Source: Streptomyces sp. Z26 (GTDB taxonomy: Bacteria > Actinomycetota > Actinomycetes > Streptomycetales > Streptomycetaceae). From it: a stretch of 64,000 nt of DNA. A model generated the notes under the pieces. That model worked only from the letters and a program-made list of their open reading frames with translations. It made no database searches and was not told the origin of the DNA. Where the stretch lies: assembly GCF_003665095.1 (NCBI RefSeq), contig NZ_RCHV01000002.1, positions 6,266,501 to 6,330,500 on the forward strand, given 5' to 3'. Each line of letters opens with the position of its first letter. Position 1 is the stretch's first letter. The position numbers and the translations under genes were made by a program. Of the stretch, positions 58,777 through 64,000 are shown one piece after another.

Positions 58777-58901
58777 GTCTCTGCCAACCACCGGAACCGC
58801 CCACGGCTTCCCGCGGAACGTCCCCCCCGGCGGACGTCGTTTCGGTCATCCGCCCACCGTCCGACGACACGTGCGGAGGGGCGGCACGGCAGGATGGGGC
58901 C

Positions 58902-59324
58902 ATGACCGACGCACTGCGGACCCACGTCCTCGACCTCACCACCGGTGCGGACGAGACCGTCACCGACCTGACGCGCGACTGCGCGAAGTTCCTCGACCGG
59001 GTCGCGCGCGGCCGCGACGGGCTGCTCAACGTCTTCGTGCCGCACGCCACCGCGGGCGTCGCCGTCCTGGAGACCGGCGCGGGCGGCGACGACGACCTGC
59101 TCGCCGCCCTCCGCGACCTGCTGCCCGCCGACGACCGCTGGCGGCACCGGCACGGCAGCCCCGGCCACGGCCGCGACCACGTGCTGCCCGCGCTCGTACC
59201 GCCGCACGCCACCCTGCCGGTGCTCGCCGGGCGCCTGGAACTGGGCACCTGGCAGTCCGTCTGCCTCGTCGACACCAACCGCGACAACCCCCGACGGCAG
59301 GTGCGCCTCAGCTTCCTGGGCTGA
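58902..59324 (+). CDS. YjbQ family protein
   Basis: 140 residues. Diagnostic strand pattern: LNVFVPHATAGVAVLETGAGGDDDLLAALRDLLP, HRHGSPGHGRDHVLPALVPPHATLPVLAGRLELGTWQSVCLVDTNRDNPRRQVRLSFLG. The two histidines, in VFVPHATAG and GHGRDH, line the shared phosphate-binding pocket of the UPF0047 barrel. Some members have thiamine-phosphate synthase activity in vitro, but the in-cell role is unsettled. Length is exactly typical. Monocistronic, divergent from the flavoprotein gene over about 125 bases. Confidence 0.93.
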   Translation: MTDALRTHVLDLTTGADETVTDLTRDCAKFLDRVARGRDGLLNVFVPHATAGVAVLETGAGGDDDLLAALRDLLPADDRWRHRHGSPGHGRDHVLPALVPPHATLPVLAGRLELGTWQSVCLVDTNRDNPRRQVRLSFLG

Positions 59325-59470
59325 GGGGCCGCCCGGAGGCGCGCGGGGCGTGACCGGAACCGTACGGTCCGGGAGGTGAGCCCGGCGGGTTGCCGGGTAG
59401 GCGGCAGGTCCCGGAACACCGGGCCCCCACGGGGACGAGCCCCGTACGGGAGCGAGTGGAGGAGCGGCAG

Positions 59471-61177
59471 TTGACTACCCGCGAGAAGAGAGGGTCCGAC
59501 GCGGTGCGGTGGATTCCGCACGCCCGCCGCGTCGGCGCCTGGGACCACGGCCTGTTCGACCGTGTGGCCGCGCGCCACTGGCCGGGCGGCGACCGGGTGC
59601 TGCCCAGCCTGAGCCGCGCGGCCAACCACGGCGTGCTGTGGTTCGCCGCCGCCGCGGGGATGGCGGCGGTCGGCACGCCCCGGGGGCGGCGGGCCGCCGT
59701 ACGCGGCGTCGCGTCGCTCGCGGTCGCCTCCGGCACCGTCAACACCCTCGGCAAGGGCGCCGTACGGCGTGCCCGCCCGCTCGTCGACACCGTGCCGGTG
59801 ATACGCCGCCTGAGCCGCCAGCCGGTCACCACGTCCTTCCCGTCCGGGCACGCCGCGTCGGCCGCGGCGTTCGCCACGGGGGTGGCGCTGGAGTCGCCGC
59901 GCTGGGGCGCGGTGGTCGCGCCGGTGGCGGCGGCGGTGGCGTTCTCCCGCGTCTACACCGGCGTGCACTACCCCAGCGACGTGCTCGCGGGCGCGCTCCT
60001 CGGCGTGGGCGCGGCGTACGCCGTGCGCGGCGTCTCGCCCACGCGCGCCCAACTGCCCGCCCCGGCGCGTCCCGTGGCGGACGCGCCCCCGCTGCGCGAC
60101 GGCGCGGGGCTGGTGCTGGTCGCGAACGTCTCCGCCGGGCAGCGCACGGCGGACCCGGCGTCCGACGGGGACGGCAACGGCGATGCGGACGGGGCGCCGG
60201 AGGGGGCGGACCGGATGGTCACGGACGGCGGCGCGGCCGGGCCCCGTACGGCCGACGGCGACCGTACGGCGACCGGGGGCGGCGCCGTCGCTGCGGGTGA
60301 CGCCGTCGCCGCGAACGCCGCGCTGTCGACGGTCCGTTCGGCCCTCCCCGAGGCCGAGATCGTCGTCTGCGACCCGGCGTCCGGCTCCGTCACCGACGCC
60401 ATGGAGAAGGCGGCGGCCCGCGCGTCGGATCAGAGCGGCGCGCTCGGCGTACTCGGCGGCGACGGCACCATCAACGCCGCCGCCACCGCCGCCCTGAGGT
60501 ACGGGGTGCCGCTCGCGGTGCTGCCCGGCGGCACCCGCAACCACTTCGCCTACGACCTCGGCATCGAGACCGTCGCGGACGCCTGCCGCGCCGTGGCCGC
60601 GGGGGAGGCGGCGGGCGTCGACGTCGCCCGTTTCACGCCGGGGCCGGGGCGGGCGGAGGGGGACGGTGACGGCGGCGCTTCCGGCTACTTCCTCAACACG
60701 TTCAGCCTCGGCTCGTACCCCGAACTCGTACGCATCCGCGAACGTTGGGCCCCACGCATCGGTGCCTGGCCCGCCGGTGTCGTCGCCGGTGTGCACGTGC
60801 TGCGCACCTCGGGGCAGGTGGAGGCCGGACTGGGCGGCAGGCAGCGGCTGTTGTGGCAGCTGTTCGTCGGGAACTGCGCGTACAAGGGCATCGGCCTGGC
60901 GCCCGTACGACGCCGGGACCTGGCGGACGGGCTGCTCGACGTACGGGTGGTGCGCGGCGGCCGGTGGGCCCGCGCCCGACTGTTCGCGGCGGCGCTCACC
61001 AGTGTCGTTAACCGTTCGCCGTTGCACAGCACCGCACGACTTCGGCGGCTGCGGATCAACGACATCCCCTCCGGCACGCTGCTCGCGTACGACGGGGAGG
61101 TCGCGGAGGCACCCGCCGAACTGCTCGTCGACAAGCTCCACGAGGCCCTGACGGTCTACCGGCCGCTGCCCGCCTGA
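59471..61177 (+). CDS. PAP2 phosphatase fused to diacylglycerol/sphingosine-kinase domain
   Basis: 568 residues from a TTG 6 bases after GAGGAG. The PAP2 half carries KGAVRRARP (K-x6-RP), SFPSGHAAS and SRVYTGVHYPSDVLAG, all three catalytic motifs. A Gly/Asp/Ala-rich linker (about residues 205-275) follows. The kinase half holds VLGGDGTINAAATAAL (GGDGT) and LPGGTRNHFAYDLGI, and TFSLGSYPEL. Fused PAP2-DAGK proteins are common in actinobacteria and combine lipid dephosphorylation and phosphorylation at the membrane. The PAP2 part lacks clear long helices at its start, so it may be a short form. The last 22 bases overlap the convergent HAD gene. Confidence 0.92.
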   Translation: MTTREKRGSDAVRWIPHARRVGAWDHGLFDRVAARHWPGGDRVLPSLSRAANHGVLWFAAAAGMAAVGTPRGRRAAVRGVASLAVASGTVNTLGKGAVRRARPLVDTVPVIRRLSRQPVTTSFPSGHAASAAAFATGVALESPRWGAVVAPVAAAVAFSRVYTGVHYPSDVLAGALLGVGAAYAVRGVSPTRAQLPAPARPVADAPPLRDGAGLVLVANVSAGQRTADPASDGDGNGDADGAPEGADRMVTDGGAAGPRTADGDRTATGGGAVAAGDAVAANAALSTVRSALPEAEIVVCDPASGSVTDAMEKAAARASDQSGALGVLGGDGTINAAATAALRYGVPLAVLPGGTRNHFAYDLGIETVADACRAVAAGEAAGVDVARFTPGPGRAEGDGDGGASGYFLNTFSLGSYPELVRIRERWAPRIGAWPAGVVAGVHVLRTSGQVEAGLGGRQRLLWQLFVGNCAYKGIGLAPVRRRDLADGLLDVRVVRGGRWARARLFAAALTSVVNRSPLHSTARLRRLRINDIPSGTLLAYDGEVAEAPAELLVDKLHEALTVYRPLPA

Positions 61178-61851
61178 CGCACCCAGTCGTACGCCCGCCC
61201 CGGGTCGAACTCCACCTGCCCGCCCGGGAAGACCAGCCCCGCGGAGGCGAACGCCGCGTCCCCGGCCGCGCCGTGCGCGTACGGCACCGCGACGCATCGC
61301 ATCCCCGCCCGGCGCGCCGCCTCCACGCCGGGCGGCGCGTCCTCCACCACCACGCAGTCCGCGGGCGCGGCGCCCACCAGGCGGGCCGCCTCCAGGAACA
61401 CGTCCGGCGCCGGTTTCCCCCGCCCGACGTCCTCCGCCGAGACGCGCACCGGCAGCAGCCGGTCGAGCGCGGTGTCCGACAGCACGGCGTCGATGGCCGT
61501 ACGGGACGAACCCGACGCGACCGCCAGCGGATGGCCGCCCGCGTGCAGCCGTTCCACCAGCTGCTGCATCGGGGCGTAGACCTGGGCGGAGGAGCGGGCC
61601 AACGCCAGGTAGGCGGTGTTCTTCTCCGCCAGCAACGCGTCCACCGGGGCGGAGATCCCGTACCGCGCGCGCAGGGTCTCCACCGTCTCCCGGGTGCCGA
61701 TGCCGATGAAGCGCTCGTGCTCCTCCCAGGTGAAGCCCGGTACGCCGTGCGCGGCCAGGACGGTGTGTGCCGCCGCGAAGTAGTGCGGCTCGCTGTCGAC
61801 GAGGGTGCCGTCCAGGTCGAAGATCACCGGGACGGGGAGGGATGGGCTCAT
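61156..61851 (-). CDS. HAD-family sugar-phosphatase/mutase-like protein
   Basis: 231 residues from ATG 61851. HAD motif I VIFDLDGTLVDSEPHYF, cap domain with VPGFTWEEHERFIGIGTRE, motif II PLAVASGSSRTAID, Lys in motif III VGRGKPAPDVFL, and motif IV CVVVEDAPPGVEAARRAGM. Subfamily IA of the DhaK/beta-phosphoglucomutase group (GS1-like). The general signature of a phosphoglycolate-phosphatase/sugar-phosphatase, cytoplasmic, with substrate not predictable. It overlaps the convergent PAP2-kinase gene by 22 bases. Confidence 0.92.
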   Translation of the reverse strand: MSPSLPVPVIFDLDGTLVDSEPHYFAAAHTVLAAHGVPGFTWEEHERFIGIGTRETVETLRARYGISAPVDALLAEKNTAYLALARSSAQVYAPMQQLVERLHAGGHPLAVASGSSRTAIDAVLSDTALDRLLPVRVSAEDVGRGKPAPDVFLEAARLVGAAPADCVVVEDAPPGVEAARRAGMRCVAVPYAHGAAGDAAFASAGLVFPGGQVEFDPGRAYDWVRQAGSGR

Positions 61852-61894
61852 GGCGCCAGCTTGCCAACTATCCGGCGCGGTGGGCCGACAGGGG

Positions 61895-62428
61895 CTACCC
61901 GAACGAGTTCTGCCGGTCCTCACCCGTTGTCCACCAGACCCCGAGCCGCTGCCGCGTCAGCCGCCAACCGCCGTTGTTCTGGCCCCCGTCCGCGGCGCCG
62001 TCGTCGCGGCGGAACTCCCAGTCGTACGGGCCGCCCATCGCGTACGGCGCCGTGTCGAGCCCGGGAGCGGTGACGGCGACGAACCACATGTAGCCGGTGC
62101 CCGTCGCCCGTCCGTGTTCGGCGTCCACGTCGAAGTCCAGGTTGAGGAGATGGTGCTGCATGCTCGGGTACGCCGACTCCGCCTCCTCCACCCTGGCCCG
62201 GATCGCGTCCCTGCCGCGCACCTCCTCCCACGGTCCGAACTCCAGCACCGCGTCCTCGGCCCAGCAGCCGATCCACGTACCCCAGTCCCTGCGGTCCAGC
62301 GCCCACCAACCGCGGTGCAGCAGGGAGCGCAGCGCCTCCCGGTCCTCCAGCAGCCGGAGCCTGCGCTCCAGGGCGCAGTGTCCGGGCCGTGCGGCCGGTG
62401 TGTCCTGTCCGGTCGTGGTGCGGGGCAT
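61895..62428 (-). CDS. SnoaL-like/NTF2-fold protein
   Basis: 177 residues from ATG 62428, 7 bases after GGAAGG. Early residues are polar; then DREALRSLLHRGWWALDRRDWGTWIGCWAEDAVLEFGPWEEVRGRDAIRARV, the helical start and cone of the SnoaL_4-type fold, with HHLLNLDFDVDAEHGRATGTGYMWFVAVTAPG as the beta-sheet. Ends GGWRLTRQRLGVWWTTGEDRQNSFG. SnoaL-like proteins act as small isomerases, dehydratases or binding proteins, often with ring-forming oxidoreductases. There is no such enzyme beside it, so only the fold is secure. Confidence 0.85.
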   Translation of the reverse strand: MPRTTTGQDTPAARPGHCALERRLRLLEDREALRSLLHRGWWALDRRDWGTWIGCWAEDAVLEFGPWEEVRGRDAIRARVEEAESAYPSMQHHLLNLDFDVDAEHGRATGTGYMWFVAVTAPGLDTAPYAMGGPYDWEFRRDDGAADGGQNNGGWRLTRQRLGVWWTTGEDRQNSFG

Positions 62429-62636
62429 GTCGGGTCCTTCCCAGGGGAGTGTCGAGGGGCGCGGCGGGCGTACGCGGTGACGCGTACGCCCCGCCGGGCA
62501 CCCATGCTCCGGCGGGGGACGGGGGAGTGGCCAGGGCGGGACGTTCCTGGGGGCGGCGCACCCGGGCGGGCGGGCGGCGCGGGCACTCGCCGACGGCCCT
62601 ACCGCGCGCGAGCCGGGGCGGGAGCGTCCGGCGCCG

Positions 62637-63269
62637 TCAGGTGTCCGGCGTCTCCTCGGGCACCGTCGTCGCCAGGGCGCGCAGGCCGTCGCGCAGCACG
62701 TCCTCACCGATCCCCCCGAAGAGCGCCTGCTGCACGATGAAGCCCTGGGCGAGGGACATCAGGGTGCGTACGACGTGCTCGGTGGGGACGTCGGTACGCA
62801 GGCGCCCGGCCCGCTGGTACGCGTGGACCAGGGCGTTCCACACGAGGCGCATGTCCTCGTAGCCGTCGTCGAGGGCCATGGCCAGCCGCTCGTCCCGCAG
62901 GGTCTCGCCCCAGACCTGGAGTATCAGCCCGGCGAACGTGCCGATGTCGGTGCCCGCCCGCCGCGCCTGCTCCGTCAGCGCGTGGGTGAGCACGCCGCTG
63001 ACGACGTCCTCGAACGGGCGGGCGGGCGCCTCGCGGGCGGCGTCCCGGAAGCTCTCCCGCATGTACGTGAACGCCTCGGCGGCCACCGCCTTGATCAGCT
63101 CGTCCTTGCTGCGGAAGTAGCGGTAGACCGCTCCGGACGACAGCTCGGTCTCCTGGAACACGTCCTGCATGGAGGTGGCGTGGAAGCCGTTGCGGGCGAA
63201 GCAGCGCCGCGCGCCGTCGATGATCTGCTGCCGTCGGGCGTCGAGGTGTGCCTGGGAAACGCGTGCCAT
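62637..63269 (-). CDS. TetR-family transcriptional regulator
   Basis: 210 residues. Helix-turn-helix: RRQQIIDGARRCFARNGFHATSMQDVFQETELSSGAVYRYFRSKDELIKAVA (residues 12-62). The C-terminal ligand domain carries GLILQVWGETLRDERLAMAL, resembling FadR/PfmR-type regulators of acyl or drug response. A TAGCCT -10 lies 7 bases before the ATG, so the message may be leaderless. The -35-to-10 spacer contains an operator copy, which suggests autorepression. It is divergent from a membrane-protein gene whose start follows a second operator. Confidence 0.93.
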   Translation of the reverse strand: MARVSQAHLDARRQQIIDGARRCFARNGFHATSMQDVFQETELSSGAVYRYFRSKDELIKAVAAEAFTYMRESFRDAAREAPARPFEDVVSGVLTHALTEQARRAGTDIGTFAGLILQVWGETLRDERLAMALDDGYEDMRLVWNALVHAYQRAGRLRTDVPTEHVVRTLMSLAQGFIVQQALFGGIGEDVLRDGLRALATTVPEETPDT

Positions 63270-63280
63270 GCGTCTCAGGC

Positions 63281-63354
63281 TAAAACGAACGTTCTTTCTT
63301 GAAAAGTGGCCCTCAGGGGTTCACAGTGAACTCGTAAAACGAACGATCCTTCTA
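63281..63354. promoter_or_regulatory. Two direct-repeat TetR operators and a palindrome
   Basis: TAAAACGAACGTTCTTTCTT (63281-63300) and TAAAACGAACGATCCTTCTA (63335-63354) match at 16 of 20 positions in the same orientation, 54 bases apart; the first has the perfect core GAACGTTC. Between them GTTCACAGTGAAC (63319-63331) is a 13-base perfect palindrome. The first copy lies in the tetR promoter; the second lies just before the divergent membrane gene. Confidence 0.75.
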
Positions 63355-63369
63355 CGAGCAGGGGTTTCC

Positions 63370-64000
63370 ATGTCACAGGTCCGCAGCATGATCGTGGTCG
63401 TCCTCGTGGTGCCGGCCGTGATCGCGTTCTCCCTGTGGGCGTTCCTCTGGCCCAGCGCCCGCCTCGCCCCACGGGACCTGCCCCTGGGAGTCGCCGGGGC
63501 CACCGCGGCCGTCGCACCGGTCAAGGCCCAACTGGAGAAGCGCGAGGGCGCGTTCGAGGTGCACGGCTACCCCGACGCGGCCGCCGCGCGCACGGCCATC
63601 AAGGAGCGGGAGGTGTACGGCGCCGTCGTCGTCACCGACCGGGGCCCCCGCCTCCTCGTCGCCTCCGCGGCCGCCCCGACCGTCGCGCAGCTGCTCACCG
63701 AGTCCCTCGGCGAGCGCGACGGACGTACGGTGCCCACCGAGGACGTCGTCCCCCTCCCGGAGAACGACCCGCGCGGCACGGCGCTCAACTCCAGCGCCCT
63801 GCCCATGGCGTTGGCGGGCATCGCCATGGGCGCCGCCGTCAGCACCCTCGGCCTGCGCGGTCTCCGGGCCCTGGTGACCGTACTGGCGGCCGCCACCGTC
63901 ATCGGACTCGTCGCCGCGGCCGTCACGGACAGCTGGCTCGGCGCCCTCGCCGGCGACTGGTGGGCCGAGGCGGGCGCCTTCGCGCTGGCCGCCCTCGCGG
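63370..64000 (+). CDS. ABC-2/YhgE-like membrane protein, N-terminal part (cut by window edge)
   Basis: 210 residues are visible. One N-terminal membrane helix MIVVVLVVPAVIAFSLWAFLW, then a soluble extracytoplasmic domain with DLPLGVAGATAAVAPVKAQLEKREGAFEVHGYPDAAAARTAIKEREVYGAVVVTDRGPRLLVASAAAPTVAQLL, then further helices from ALPMALAGIAMGAAV. This matches the start of DUF3533/YhgE-Pip-like ABC-2-type membrane proteins, in which a periplasmic domain follows the first helix. It is divergent from and probably repressed by the TetR protein. AGGGG is the likely ribosome site. The transported substance is unknown. Confidence 0.8.
   Translation, partial: MSQVRSMIVVVLVVPAVIAFSLWAFLWPSARLAPRDLPLGVAGATAAVAPVKAQLEKREGAFEVHGYPDAAAARTAIKEREVYGAVVVTDRGPRLLVASAAAPTVAQLLTESLGERDGRTVPTEDVVPLPENDPRGTALNSSALPMALAGIAMGAAVSTLGLRGLRALVTVLAAATVIGLVAAAVTDSWLGALAGDWWAEAGAFALAALA

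Noticed and set aside
56858..61867. Very long minus-strand open frame of about 1,670 codons
   Set aside because: It runs antisense or out of frame through six well-supported genes and has Arg/Gly/Ala-rich composition, a typical artefact of high-GC DNA. Similar long frames (for example 41002-45747 plus) are rejected for the same reason.
63281..63300. GAACGTTC site as an SOS (LexA) box
   Set aside because: The actinobacterial LexA box is GAAC-N4-GTTC. Here the halves are adjacent with no 4-base spacer, and the twin copy lies by a TetR gene.

Overview
The window is high-GC actinobacterial DNA (well above 70% G+C by eye) and almost certainly Streptomyces or a close relative. Codon third positions are nearly all G or C, GTG and TTG starts are frequent, most operons are coupled by 1-8 base overlaps, and there is a WhiJ/DUF397/ATPase triad, a bldA-type TTA codon, and many secreted polysaccharide-degrading enzymes. 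I see no rRNA, tRNA, CRISPR array, insertion sequence or phage gene. I annotate 57 protein genes; the first and the last are cut by the window edges.

Layout. 0-2 kb: a minus-strand operon of sulfotransferase, a small beta-rich protein and a family 4 glycosyltransferase, read from a strong promoter that looks leaderless. 2-9.6 kb: an OmpR-type two-component system diverges from a GT2 / DUF2064 / methyltransferase operon; facing that is a molybdopterin oxidoreductase fused to a heme-type membrane domain, a membrane protein, and a GT-C-like polytopic protein. 9.9-12.7 kb: an AXE1-type esterase and an orphan sugar-binding lipoprotein with a TTA codon in its signal peptide. 12.9-18.7 kb: a NarL-type two-component system, a luciferase-like oxidoreductase, and malonyl-CoA synthetase (matB) coupled to a fused carboxyltransferase. 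19-24.4 kb: a GH5 endoglucanase and the xylose locus (ROK regulator, xylB, divergent xylA). 24.5-27 kb: a polar amino-acid ABC importer. 27.2-29 kb: the WhiJ-like regulatory triad. 29-33.2 kb: a GH2 beta-galactosidase and a secreted SGNH lipase.

33.3-49 kb is mostly housekeeping or genus-conserved: a SWIM/SNF2 pair, small conserved proteins, an orphan roadblock protein, acyl-CoA thioesterase II, a DUF3516 RNA helicase, a YdjM-like membrane protein, and a heteromeric ABC exporter whose two ATPase domains are degenerate in complementary places. 49-64 kb: an L,D-transpeptidase, a GH13 alpha-amylase behind a MalR-like operator, a MarR regulator with a divergent ABC exporter, a DUF2332 protein, a macro-domain hydrolase, a YiaAB protein, a NamZ-like exo-N-acetylmuramidase, a flavoprotein monooxygenase, a YjbQ protein, a PAP2/diacylglycerol-kinase fusion, a HAD phosphatase, a SnoaL-like protein, and a TetR regulator divergent from the start of a membrane-protein gene with duplicated operators.

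The metabolic theme is a saprophyte's carbohydrate economy: extracellular cellulase, amylase, esterase and lipase; xylose and galactoside catabolism; solute uptake; and local regulators (ROK, MalR-like site, two-component systems). The least understood block is the glycosyltransferase/DUF2064/methyltransferase/molybdoenzyme neighbourhood at 2-9.6 kb. No feature clearly amounts to a new defence or mobile system.
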